Part shown: one piece after another, positions 26,207 through 34,919 of the stretch
Layout of the letters: every line of letters starts with the position of its first letter
How positions within the stretch are numbered: position 1 is the stretch's first letter
Assembly: GCA_024403775.1 (NCBI GenBank)
Contig: JAKSRE010000011.1
Location: 17,738 to 81,737, forward strand
From: Clostridia bacterium
Lineage (GTDB): Bacteria; Bacillota; Clostridia; Saccharofermentanales; Saccharofermentanaceae
Direction of reading: 5' to 3'
DNA: 64,000 bases
The notes under the pieces: generated by a model
What the model was told of the DNA's origin: nothing
Database searches by the model: none
What the model saw: the letters and a program-made list of their open reading frames with translations, nothing else
Position numbers and translations under genes: made by a program

Positions 26207-27310
26207 ATGGCTGAATATGATTTTTTGATTGTTGGTGCAGGCCTTTATGGAGCAACAATTGCCCGCCTTGCAACAGACAGCGGCAAAAAGTGCCTTGTTA
26301 TCGATAAGAGAGACCACGTAGCAGGTAATATCTATACCGAAAATGTTAATGGTATTAATGTTCATAAGTATGGTGCACACATCCTTCATACTGACAGTGA
26401 GGAAGTTTGGGATTTCTTACAGAGATTTACAAAGTTTAACCGCTATACAAATATGGTGGTAGCAAACTATAAGGGCGAGATGTATTCAATGCCTTTTAAT
26501 ATGTATACATTTAATAAGATGTGGGGCGTTATTACTCCTGAAGAGGCTCGTGCTAAGTTGGATGAGCAGATAGAAGAGAGTAAAATCGACGAGCCACAAA
26601 ACTTAGAAGAGCAGGCTTTATCCCTTATCGGTAAGGATATTTACGAGAAACTGGTAAAAGGATATACCGAGAAACAGTGGGGAAGAAAGGCAACCGAACT
26701 CCCAAGTTTCATCATTAAGAGACTTCCAGTAAGACTTGACTATAATAATAACTATTTCAATGACACATATCAGGGTATTCCAATAGGTGGCTATACCAAG
26801 ATGATTGAGAATATGCTCTCAGGTGTCGAGGTTAGAACAGGAGTAGACTTCCTTAAGGACCGTGAAGCACTTGGTGCATTGGCAGATAAAATCATTTATA
26901 CAGGAATGATCGATGAATTCTACGATTACTGCTATGGTGAGTTAGAGTACAGAAGCCTTAAGTTTGAGACTGAATATATGCCAGATGTAAGTAACTTCCA
27001 GGGTAATGCAGTTGTAAACTATACTGATGCAGAGACTCCATATACAAGAATCATTGAGCATAAGCACTTTGAGTTTCAGAAGGGTGAAGGTACTGTTGTA
27101 ACAAGAGAGTATCCAGCAACCTGGAAGAAGGGTGACGAGCCATATTATGCAATGAATGATACAAAGAATAACGAGCTTTATGCAAAGTATGCTGAACTTG
27201 CATCAAAGGATTCAAAAATCCTATTTGGTGGACGTCTTGGAAAATATAAGTATTACGATATGGATGACGTTGTACTTGATGCAATGAATGACTTCAAGGC
27301 TTTAAGCTGA
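26207..27310 (+). CDS. glf: UDP-galactopyranose mutase
   Basis: 367 residues, the normal family length. A flavoenzyme that interconverts UDP-galactopyranose and UDP-galactofuranose. FAD-binding LIVGAGLYGATIARLA opens the protein; the conserved VHKYGAHILHTD, EKQWGRKATELP and NYTDAETPYTRIIEHKHF regions line the active site. It indicates that the surface glycan contains galactofuranose. Last gene of the cluster, followed by a strong terminator. Confidence 0.97.
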   Translation: MAEYDFLIVGAGLYGATIARLATDSGKKCLVIDKRDHVAGNIYTENVNGINVHKYGAHILHTDSEEVWDFLQRFTKFNRYTNMVVANYKGEMYSMPFNMYTFNKMWGVITPEEARAKLDEQIEESKIDEPQNLEEQALSLIGKDIYEKLVKGYTEKQWGRKATELPSFIIKRLPVRLDYNNNYFNDTYQGIPIGGYTKMIENMLSGVEVRTGVDFLKDREALGALADKIIYTGMIDEFYDYCYGELEYRSLKFETEYMPDVSNFQGNAVVNYTDAETPYTRIIEHKHFEFQKGEGTVVTREYPATWKKGDEPYYAMNDTKNNELYAKYAELASKDSKILFGGRLGKYKYYDMDDVVLDAMNDFKALS

Positions 27311-27348
27311 TAATAAATTTATTGTAAGTTATAGTAATGAATAATAAG

Positions 27349-27384
27349 TCCCGCAGCGCCTGATTTGGGTACTGCGGGATTTTT
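27349..27384 (+). terminator. Terminator of the sugar cluster
   Basis: TCCCGCAG (27349-27356) pairs with CTGCGGGA (27372-27379) and runs into TTTTT. Confidence 0.95.
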
Positions 27385-27454
27385 GCTGTCTGCATAAAGG
27401 GATGATAAGTGCAATCCAACTTATATGTACATAATGGGATTTATAAATTTATCC

Positions 27455-27486
27455 ATCAAAAAACGAGCTCACAGGGAGCTCGTTCG
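27455..27486 (-). terminator. Terminator of the pseudokinase gene
   Basis: AACGAGCTC (27462-27470) and GAGCTCGTT (27476-27484) form a tight stem; on the minus strand it runs into TTTTTTGATGG. Confidence 0.93.
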
Positions 27487-27506
27487 TTGAATAATCGTAG
27501 TAATTA

Positions 27507-30146
27507 TTAGTTAGCTACATTATAGTTCTCACAAAGACCAATGAACTCTGGAGAATCTGCGAATGTAAGGAGCAAGTCTTCACGAGCTACAGTCTCATTA
27601 GTGAGCTGCTCAACCCAGTAATTAAAGCCTTCCTCATCTGGCTCTCTGTTAAAATATGTATTATAGAGAACCTTAACAAAAGCTGCATCGTCAAGTCCAC
27701 GCTCCTGGAATTCAGCACTCTGGATAAGTGCACTAGCGATATCTCTACCAAGTGACTCGCCAGAAACTAATGCAGATACCCAAATGAACTGGCTACCCTG
27801 ATCAGGACGTCTCTCAAGACAACCTTCATACATTGAAACAACGAATCTGTTCACATTAACAAGCTTTGTCTGATTACAGTTATACAAGAATGCTCCGCAC
27901 TCTACTTTGTGCTGTGTAGCATAGAGTTCACACTCAGGTGCATTAGCACAAATCTGGAAGAAGTCTTCATGTGTTACACCATTAGCGAACTGCTCAACCC
28001 AAGCGGCTGTCTCTTCATCTGCTGGTAAACGACCGAATAATACATTATATACATCATTAATATATTCTTCGTCTGTTTTATTAAGAGCAGCATACTCTTT
28101 ACTTGTGAAGAGATTATAGATAACGATACCACCGTATGTAGTATTAGACTCAAGATCTGAACCAATCTTATTTGCGATATCTTCAGCTACTTCCTCGCCA
28201 AAAATCTTGTTGTAAGACTTAGCATAATAAGAAGCTGGAGTAAATACCTCAGGAGTTGGAGTAGGTTCAGTCTCAGAAGGCTCTGTCTCCTCTGGTTCAG
28301 TCTCTTCAGTTTCCTTAGTTGTAGCTGGCTTCTTTGTCTCCTCTGTCTCCTCGATTGTTGTCTCTTCTGTCTCATTAGGATCTTCGCCGTCACCGCCTAA
28401 GAAAATGACTACAAGTAAAAATACGAGTAAGAGGGCGAGTACAGCAATGATAACTGGAATCAAAGGGAACTTCTTCTTTGGCTTCTCGCCAGAAGAAGGA
28501 ACAGCTGACATTGGGATAGCTCCACCCATTGGATTATTTGCGGAATTAACACTGCCAGGAGTGTTCTGATATGATGGTGGAATAGGTCTAAAGAAAGCAT
28601 CAGAATTCTGTGCAGCTGGCTGTGGCTGCTGAGCCTGTGGCTGAGGCTGTGCCTGAGGTGCAGGGTTCATCATTGAAGCATCAAGAACAGTAGTCTCACC
28701 GAAATTTACAGCAGGACGAGCAGTGTATCTTGCAGCTGTAACAGCCTGTCTTGCAACGCTCTCTTCAAAAGCCTTGTTTTCTTCTTCTTCACTTGTAAAA
28801 ATTCTTGCACTTGCAGACTTCTTAACCACATTTCTTTCAGGAGTATTCTGAGCCTTTGGTGTGGCTGCAGGAACTTCTGACAAGTCATCGATAATAGTCA
28901 TGTAAGGTGATGAAAGATAATAAAATTTATTGCCATTAGACAATTCAAGCAACTTGCTTGCTGTGATTGTTGTAGCATCCATATTTGAAGTGTCTGCTTC
29001 GCTGCTATGAACAATCTTACGCCCCTTAAAGAGATTTGCTACTTCTTCTGCAGTATATTTCTTCTCATTTGCAGAAGTTGCATTTACATCTTGATTTGGT
29101 TCTTCTGTTGACACTGGTATATCCTCCTGAATTGTTTTTTTATTTATTTCTTTTTTGGGTATAGTTTCAATAACTGGCGTAGCCTTAACTACATGAGCTG
29201 GCTCAGAAATTGGGGATTTTGAAGAAGCATCCATCGCAATTACATCAACAGCTGGCTCTATATCAAGACTGTCGAGAGCTTCCTTGAATTCTTGTGCACT
29301 CTGATATCGTTCGCTGATGTCATAGCTACATGCCTTGTTAATAACATAGAGCAAATCAGAATTTACATTCTTAATTAAAGGAAGAGAATTCCACTTGTGT
29401 ATCTGATTTGATTCAATAGCATTTTTTGCATCAACGAAAGGCGGAATCTTACCACCGCACATCTCATATAATGAGAGTCCAAGACTATAAATATCAACCA
29501 GATTAGTATAATCAGTTCCCTCTATTTGTCCAGGGGCTGCATAAAATTTATTGGCTGTTATTATATTATCAATTGTATCTGTAATTCCAAAGTCACCAAG
29601 TTTGTAGTTCTTCTGACCAACATAGATGGTATCTGGTTTAATATTGCGATGGATAATGCCGTTATCGTGAGCGAGAATAAGTGCTGAACAGATGTCTTTA
29701 CCAATCTTGATTACGTCGCCTTCAGATAATTTGATGCCATTAGACATATAAGTTCTTACATTATATATATGCTCTGTAGTCCAGTGGAGATCTAAACCAA
29801 AGGAATCTAATTCCTTAAAATCTCTCGCAGCTATATTAATAGCTTTAACGATGAAAGCGCTATTTCCGAGTGAATCCATAATCGCCTTAAGTTCGTTTAC
29901 AGAATTCTGGCGAAGAGCTGATCTAAAAGTTTCATACTCAGACTGCTTTTCTTTTGGTAAGGCTGATTTGTCACCTTCAATGGTAATCATATTCGCTACT
30001 CTTAATGCAAGATTATTAGTGCCTGTATTGAGTGGATTTAATAAAAAAGTTGCATCAAGACCATCTGGTGATTCGGAAATCAAATCTGCGATTTTCCAAC
30101 TGCCAAAAACAAGTCTTACTGCTTCAGTTCTATTTACAATTGCCAT
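27507..30146 (-). CDS. Membrane Ser/Thr-kinase-like protein (probable pseudokinase) with extracellular DUF4214 repeats
   Basis: 879 residues from ATG 30146, which has a GGAGGG site upstream; an in-frame TTG at 30164 is less likely. A kinase-fold domain (about 10-295) keeps DFG (185-187) but has HRN (166-168) where active kinases have HRD, has no clear glycine loop, and lacks the APE motif (AAPGQ), so phosphotransfer is doubtful. A long Gln/Pro-rich linker leads to one membrane helix (about 560-583), an acidic Thr/Glu/Pro stalk, and DUF4214 repeats outside (about 640-875). It looks like a surface receptor built on the PknB plan but with DUF4214 instead of PASTA. Confidence 0.85.
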   Translation of the reverse strand: MAIVNRTEAVRLVFGSWKIADLISESPDGLDATFLLNPLNTGTNNLALRVANMITIEGDKSALPKEKQSEYETFRSALRQNSVNELKAIMDSLGNSAFIVKAINIAARDFKELDSFGLDLHWTTEHIYNVRTYMSNGIKLSEGDVIKIGKDICSALILAHDNGIIHRNIKPDTIYVGQKNYKLGDFGITDTIDNIITANKFYAAPGQIEGTDYTNLVDIYSLGLSLYEMCGGKIPPFVDAKNAIESNQIHKWNSLPLIKNVNSDLLYVINKACSYDISERYQSAQEFKEALDSLDIEPAVDVIAMDASSKSPISEPAHVVKATPVIETIPKKEINKKTIQEDIPVSTEEPNQDVNATSANEKKYTAEEVANLFKGRKIVHSSEADTSNMDATTITASKLLELSNGNKFYYLSSPYMTIIDDLSEVPAATPKAQNTPERNVVKKSASARIFTSEEEENKAFEESVARQAVTAARYTARPAVNFGETTVLDASMMNPAPQAQPQPQAQQPQPAAQNSDAFFRPIPPSYQNTPGSVNSANNPMGGAIPMSAVPSSGEKPKKKFPLIPVIIAVLALLLVFLLVVIFLGGDGEDPNETEETTIEETEETKKPATTKETEETEPEETEPSETEPTPTPEVFTPASYYAKSYNKIFGEEVAEDIANKIGSDLESNTTYGGIVIYNLFTSKEYAALNKTDEEYINDVYNVLFGRLPADEETAAWVEQFANGVTHEDFFQICANAPECELYATQHKVECGAFLYNCNQTKLVNVNRFVVSMYEGCLERRPDQGSQFIWVSALVSGESLGRDIASALIQSAEFQERGLDDAAFVKVLYNTYFNREPDEEGFNYWVEQLTNETVAREDLLLTFADSPEFIGLCENYNVAN

Positions 30147-30281
30147 ATTCTTTTCCCTCCCCAACAGACATTATATAATGAAATCCACCTCACTGTAAGA
30201 TGTAATATTAAATATAAGGTGAGTTTTACGTATTTTGTGTTACAATTTAATCTATATTATTGTGAGAAATGGAGTGACAGT

Positions 30282-31499
30282 GTGAGAAGAGACTTTTTTC
30301 TTTGCTTTTTTCTATTGTGCATAGCAACCTCATTGTTGTTTGTGTGTCTGCAGCCACTCTATTTTACCTATGACATAATTGTGCCAAGAGAGTTTGGTCT
30401 TCTTGAGAAATTTTTGTCTCTTGTTGTGGCTGGTTCATTTCTTTTAGTAATTCCAATTATAGCTGCTATAAAGCGCAAGTTCTGGATAAGTGCGGGGCTT
30501 GCATGTTATGGACTTCTTGCATATATTCCAGGATGGATTCTTCCAGGCATGACAGATAAAATCTCAGGAAGCGGAGCAAAACTTACAAGTGTGATTTATG
30601 CTTCATGTCTTAAGGGATTATATGGCATGGTAAATGCCCCTTTCGCTTCCTTAAGTAAACTTCTTGGAGATAATATGGCAGCTTCATTGTCAAAGAAGAT
30701 TTTGCCAATTGCACTTTTATCCTATATTTTGGTTCAGCTCTACAGATTCTACAGAGATGCATATGTAAGAGATAAGCTTAGTGCAAAGCAGGTTGATCCT
30801 TCAATCGAGCGTGGTGAAGAGGCACGTGCCGCTGAGCCAGAGGATAAGGATGTTCTTGGAACTGTTGTTTTGGCACCAGTGGGTAAAGATGATAAAAAGA
30901 TTGAAGTTAAGCCTTCAAAGAGAGAGCCTGTAAAGAGCGAGACTAAGGCTATTCCAAAGCTGAATAAGGAGGATCTTAAGGCCCTTAATCATGATGATGT
31001 AATTCTTCTTGGTGCTCCTTCTTTTGAGAAGACAGAAACTGGTTCTGAGACAAAGGCTATGAAGAAAGTTACTCAGGAGGACATTATTAAGCTTGGCCCT
31101 CCTTCAAAGCCTGTTATAGAGAAAGATTCTTCCAAGCCAGATGTAATTAAGCTCGGTCCACCTGCAAAACCAGTTATTAAGGAAGAAACTCCTAAGAAAC
31201 AGGATGTAATTAAGCTCGGTCCACCACCTGCTGAAGTTAAGACAGCAACGGCACCAGTTAAGGCAGAATCTTCTTCAAAGGCAGCACCTGCTGCTTCAGG
31301 AAGTGTAAAGCCACAGGCAGAATCTTCTTCCAAGCCAAAACTTGATATGGATTCTTCCGAAATTGCAAAAATGAATAAGATGTTTGAAGAGTTTATCACA
31401 AATTATGAAACGCAGACCAAGAAAAAGGTATCTGGTGCAGAGAAACAGACCCTTTATCTTAAGTTTGTTGATTTGTATAAACAACAGAATAAGAAATAA
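30282..31499 (+). CDS. Membrane protein with cytoplasmic LGPP repeats, function unknown
   Basis: 405 residues from a GTG at 30282 with GGAG 7 bases upstream; an earlier GTG (30219) lacks a good site. About three or four membrane segments occupy residues 5-160. The rest is a charged, Lys/Glu/Pro-rich tail with three clear copies of an IKLGPPxxPVI-type repeat (about 265-330) and a degenerate fourth before them, then a Ser/Ala-rich spacer and a short conserved-looking C-terminal helix. I do not recognise the family. Divergent from the pseudokinase gene; next gene starts 17 bp on. Confidence 0.7.
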   Translation: MRRDFFLCFFLLCIATSLLFVCLQPLYFTYDIIVPREFGLLEKFLSLVVAGSFLLVIPIIAAIKRKFWISAGLACYGLLAYIPGWILPGMTDKISGSGAKLTSVIYASCLKGLYGMVNAPFASLSKLLGDNMAASLSKKILPIALLSYILVQLYRFYRDAYVRDKLSAKQVDPSIERGEEARAAEPEDKDVLGTVVLAPVGKDDKKIEVKPSKREPVKSETKAIPKLNKEDLKALNHDDVILLGAPSFEKTETGSETKAMKKVTQEDIIKLGPPSKPVIEKDSSKPDVIKLGPPAKPVIKEETPKKQDVIKLGPPPAEVKTATAPVKAESSSKAAPAASGSVKPQAESSSKPKLDMDSSEIAKMNKMFEEFITNYETQTKKKVSGAEKQTLYLKFVDLYKQQNKK

Positions 31500-31516
31500 T
31501 AGGAGAGAGGTTAGTT

Positions 31517-32317
31517 ATGGCTGCTGATAAAAGTTTTTGGCGTGAATTCATGAGTAAAGATACCGATAGGGAACTCATGGACAGTAACATTGATCCATTA
31601 GAGGAAGGTCTTGCGGGAATCAGCTGGATTGAGAATTCCAGAAGAATTGTAAAAGAGAGCATTCGTAAGACACAGGAGACTCTTGGTGAGGAGATAGGTA
31701 ATACAATAACACATGGTGTTATGGCTTTGTTCTTCCTTGGAATGGTGCCATTTGCTTCCATTCATGCCTACATTAAGGCTCCTGAGAATATGAAGGTCAT
31801 TGATCCACTTTCTATCTCAATCTTCATGATATCAATGATTCTTATGTTTCTTGGTTCAACAATCTATCATGTAATGAAGCATAACACTACACAAAAGCGT
31901 GTAATGGCAAGAATTAATCAGATTATGTTTTTCTGGGCTATCGCTGGCTGCTATACTCCAATCTGCCTGTCAATCATTGGCGGAAGATTAGGTCTGGGAA
32001 TCTGTATCGCACAGTGGTGTATGGTTCTTGCGGGTACTCTTATTAAAGCTATCGCGTTTAATAGAAGTAAACTTCTCAAGGCTCTTACATACCTTATGTA
32101 TTTCATCATGGGTTGGATGATGCTGTTCTGCCTAAGTAAGTTCCGTCTTGCTGCAACTGCACCTTCATTCTGGCTCATCATCGCTGGTGCGCTCTGCTAC
32201 ACTCTTGGTGTATTCTTCTATTCAACAAAGTTTAAGTTCGCACACATGATCTGGCATTTCTGTATCAATGCTGGTGCTGTCTGCCACTTCATCGGCCTTG
32301 TTTATTTCTTGAGATAA
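31517..32317 (+). CDS. Hemolysin III / TrhA-family membrane protein
   Basis: 266 residues. The C-terminal 210 residues carry seven membrane segments of the HlyIII/PAQR-like family, with its metal-type His and Ser residues in TITHGVMAL, LGSTIYHVMKH and FAHMIWHFCINAGAVCH. The family influences membrane properties; the hemolysin name is historical. An N-terminal soluble region of about 50 residues is longer than usual. A GGAGAGAGG site precedes the ATG. Confidence 0.9.
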   Translation: MAADKSFWREFMSKDTDRELMDSNIDPLEEGLAGISWIENSRRIVKESIRKTQETLGEEIGNTITHGVMALFFLGMVPFASIHAYIKAPENMKVIDPLSISIFMISMILMFLGSTIYHVMKHNTTQKRVMARINQIMFFWAIAGCYTPICLSIIGGRLGLGICIAQWCMVLAGTLIKAIAFNRSKLLKALTYLMYFIMGWMMLFCLSKFRLAATAPSFWLIIAGALCYTLGVFFYSTKFKFAHMIWHFCINAGAVCHFIGLVYFLR

Positions 32318-32358
32318 AAGAATTTTGGATTTTTACAGTAAATTAAGGGATAGTGTCT

Positions 32359-33888
32359 GTGAATAATGTAATCAGAAATAAAATGACGAAGGACAATAGT
32401 GCCTGTCTTCTAATCTGCCTTTTAATATTCGTTCTTACTTTTTTATGTAGTCCGTTTTCTCCGCTTTATAGATATTGTTTTGGTCAGGATGAAATATGCT
32501 ACAGTGTATTGGCAAAAGGCTTATTAAATGGCAAGGTACCATACAGAGATTTGTTTGACCATAAAGGTCCTCTTACATATTTCATATATGCTTTGGGATA
32601 TCTTGTATCTACCAAAACTCATGTTGGTGTCTGTATTCTTTTGGCTTTAATAAATTCTTTAATCTACATAGTGGCGTATAAGACACTACGTTTGTATTTT
32701 GATGAAGAAAAGTCTCTGTTTACTTTATTGATATTTATTACGCTTATCGGATGCTGTAAAGCAAATATTCTATCAACTATGAGTAAGCCTGAAAACATTC
32801 TTATGCTTCCTATTATGTTGTCGGCATATGTGTTACTTAAAAATTGTCGAACAGCTTCTAACGCAGATGAATATATTCTTAAACGTTCAAAGATTTATTT
32901 AATTGGTTTAATGTGTGGATGCGTTTTTCTGATTAAACTGAATTTCTGCATTTATTACTTATGTTTTATTGGCCTTTATTTTATCTGGCTGTTAGTTAAG
33001 AAGTATATAAAAGATTTTTTTGTGCAAGTTATTTTATTTATTGCAGGTATCATTACTATTAATGTTCCTATATTGGCATTCTACTATTTTAATTCTGCAT
33101 TAAAGTCTATGTTTGACGTGTATATTATGTTTAACATTACATATTCTGGAAGAGGTAAGCCATTTGGTCTGAATTATCTGGGTGGTGTTGCAAAACTGGC
33201 AGGCATTGTATTTTTGTTATTGCTGGCGGGAGGATTTGCTGTTTATCTTTTACGCAAGAAATATGAAAAGCAGGATATCGTCATGTATATGGCTTCGCTG
33301 GTAGTAATTCTTTTTGTATTGTCACCATCCATGACCTTGGCATATACAATAATTGTATTGATGCCTATTATGTTTTTTGGAATCAGCTGGCTTACAAATA
33401 TGATTGTAGATTGCGTAAATGACGACAAAACGATTAATCAGATATCAATAATGATAGCAATTATATTATGCATAAATTTAAGTTATCAGTTTTTTTATCT
33501 TGTTCCCAATATCAGCAAAGAGAAAACTGAATTTGAAAATCATGTCGAGAGTTTTGCAGAAATACATCCTGATGCTGAGTATATGTTTCTTGGCTCAATA
33601 TGTCAGCCAATATATTATGATCTGACAAGTAGCCAGCCATCATTTAGAATTTTTTATTTGCCACCTCTCTTTACAGAGGAAGTGTTCAGTGATGAATTGA
33701 ATGCTGTAAAAATGCAGATGCCAGATGCCATAGTTATTCCATATGGCGGAATACATTCAAATATATCAGGACAGCTTCAGGAGTTTGTTGTAGATAATGG
33801 TTATGTCATCTATGCAGAGGATTTTCGTGGCGAAAATAATGGATTTTATCTCTATGTAAGGGCTGATGATCCAATTCTTGTAACATAA
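32359..33888 (+). CDS. Polytopic membrane protein, GT39-like glycosyltransferase candidate
   Basis: About 509 residues from GTG 32359 (AAGGGA 8 bases upstream); GTG 32353 is also possible. At least ten membrane segments and a short extracytoplasmic C-terminal domain of about 120 residues. The first loop has CFGQDEICYSVLAKGLLNG and PYRDLFDHKGPL, typical of PMT/GT39-like lipid-linked sugar transferases, where an acidic residue in this loop is catalytic. Substrate unknown. Followed by the NrdR box region. Confidence 0.65.
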   Translation: MNNVIRNKMTKDNSACLLICLLIFVLTFLCSPFSPLYRYCFGQDEICYSVLAKGLLNGKVPYRDLFDHKGPLTYFIYALGYLVSTKTHVGVCILLALINSLIYIVAYKTLRLYFDEEKSLFTLLIFITLIGCCKANILSTMSKPENILMLPIMLSAYVLLKNCRTASNADEYILKRSKIYLIGLMCGCVFLIKLNFCIYYLCFIGLYFIWLLVKKYIKDFFVQVILFIAGIITINVPILAFYYFNSALKSMFDVYIMFNITYSGRGKPFGLNYLGGVAKLAGIVFLLLLAGGFAVYLLRKKYEKQDIVMYMASLVVILFVLSPSMTLAYTIIVLMPIMFFGISWLTNMIVDCVNDDKTINQISIMIAIILCINLSYQFFYLVPNISKEKTEFENHVESFAEIHPDAEYMFLGSICQPIYYDLTSSQPSFRIFYLPPLFTEEVFSDELNAVKMQMPDAIVIPYGGIHSNISGQLQEFVVDNGYVIYAEDFRGENNGFYLYVRADDPILVT

Positions 33889-33920
33889 GCACCAGTTTGC
33901 GATTTATCATTAAAATTTTA

Positions 33921-33967
33921 AAACTATATATAGTGTTCATTTTGTTGTGATGCCCTATATATAGTTT
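33921..33967. promoter_or_regulatory. Distal pair of NrdR boxes
   Basis: Two 16-bp sites at 33921-33936 and 33952-33967 fit the NrdR box (aCaCwAtATaTwGtGt) at about 15 and 13 of 16 positions. Both contain CTATATATAG. Their starts are 31 bp apart, three helical turns, the usual spacing for the ATP/dATP-responsive repressor NrdR. The two boxes can also pair as a hairpin followed by TTTTTG, so the site may double as a terminator for the upstream gene. Confidence 0.8.
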
Positions 33968-34075
33968 TTGTTTTATTACAAAAATGTTACAAACCTGCAA
34001 CATTTGACAACCTAAAACCGCCGTGAAGCCTTGTGGGATGGGGAGTTTGAGCTTTTCGAGAGAAAAAATAATGAA

Positions 34076-34123
34076 ACACAATATCTAGTATTTTGTTATT
34101 GACATGACCACTACATATAGTTA
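34076..34123. promoter_or_regulatory. Proximal pair of NrdR boxes over the nrdG promoter
   Basis: Sites at 34076-34091 (ACACAATATCTAGTAT, about 14 of 16) and 34108-34123 (CCACTACATATAGTTA, about 12 of 16), starts 32 bp apart. The second lies inside the -35/-10 spacer, so bound NrdR would block RNA polymerase. Confidence 0.75.
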
Positions 34124-34127
34124 GAAT
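34099..34127 (+). promoter_or_regulatory. Sigma-A promoter of nrdG-nrdD
   Basis: TTGACA (34099-34104), 17-bp spacer, TAGAAT (34122-34127). A GGGGAAGGG ribosome site follows before the GTG start at 34163. Confidence 0.88.
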
Positions 34128-34162
34128 GTAGTAGCAAAAAAGAGAGGGGAAGGGAAAATAGC

Positions 34163-34882
34163 GTGAAAATTGGCGGTTTACAAAGATTAACGCTTCTGGA
34201 CTTCCCAGGCACAGTCAGTTGCACAATCTTTACAATAGGTTGTAACTTCAAATGCCCATTTTGCCACAATGCTTTACTGGCTCTTAAGGAGAGGGAGGAA
34301 GAACTCCTCGGAATGACCGAAGAAGAAGTTTTTGAATTTCTTGAGGGCAGAAAGAAGCGTCTGGATGGTGTCTGTATTACAGGTGGTGAACCACTGCTTC
34401 AGAGTGATATCAGAGCATTTATTCAGAAGGTGCGAGCCCTGGGCTACAAGGTTAAGCTTGATACCAACGGTTCAAATCCTGAACTTCTTGAGGCGCTTAT
34501 AGATGAAGGGCTTCTTGATTATGTGGCTATGGATATTAAGAACTCTAAGGAGCGCTACAAGGAGTCAATCGGAGTTGACGGCGAACTTGGTGACAAGCTT
34601 CTTAACAACGTTATTAGAAGTGTTGAGGTTCTTAAGAAGGGTAAAGTAGATTATGAATTCAGAACCACAGTGGTTGATGAACTTCATGAGACAGAGGATA
34701 TAGCTTCCTTATGTAAATGGATTGAGGGTGCACCTCACTACTACATACAGGACTTTAATGACAGTGGCGATCTGATTGACTCTAATATGCACCAGATGCC
34801 TTATGAGAAATTAAAATCACTTCTCGATGAGGCACGAAAGACTATTCCGCAGACAGGGCTTCGCGGAACTGATGAAAAATAA
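34163..34882 (+). CDS. nrdG: Anaerobic ribonucleotide reductase-activating protein (radical SAM)
   Basis: 239 residues, GTG start with GGGAAGGG upstream. The radical-SAM cluster motif CNFKCPFC (Cys27, 31, 34) and the SAM-binding VCITGGEP are present. It uses an iron-sulfur cluster and S-adenosylmethionine to place the glycyl radical on NrdD. Sequence and length are of the longer NrdG form that opens GGLQRLTLLDFPG. It lies 37 bp before nrdD and shares the NrdR-controlled promoter. Confidence 0.93.
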   Translation: MKIGGLQRLTLLDFPGTVSCTIFTIGCNFKCPFCHNALLALKEREEELLGMTEEEVFEFLEGRKKRLDGVCITGGEPLLQSDIRAFIQKVRALGYKVKLDTNGSNPELLEALIDEGLLDYVAMDIKNSKERYKESIGVDGELGDKLLNNVIRSVEVLKKGKVDYEFRTTVVDELHETEDIASLCKWIEGAPHYYIQDFNDSGDLIDSNMHQMPYEKLKSLLDEARKTIPQTGLRGTDEK

Positions 34883-34919
34883 TAGAAGCAAATACATAAA
34901 ATTTTTTGGAGGGTGAAAA

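Noticed and set aside
33920..33970. First read as a simple terminator of the GT39-like gene
   Set aside because: The two arms are each self-palindromic and fit NrdR boxes at 31-bp spacing in front of an nrd operon, which is the better explanation; a secondary terminator role is not excluded.
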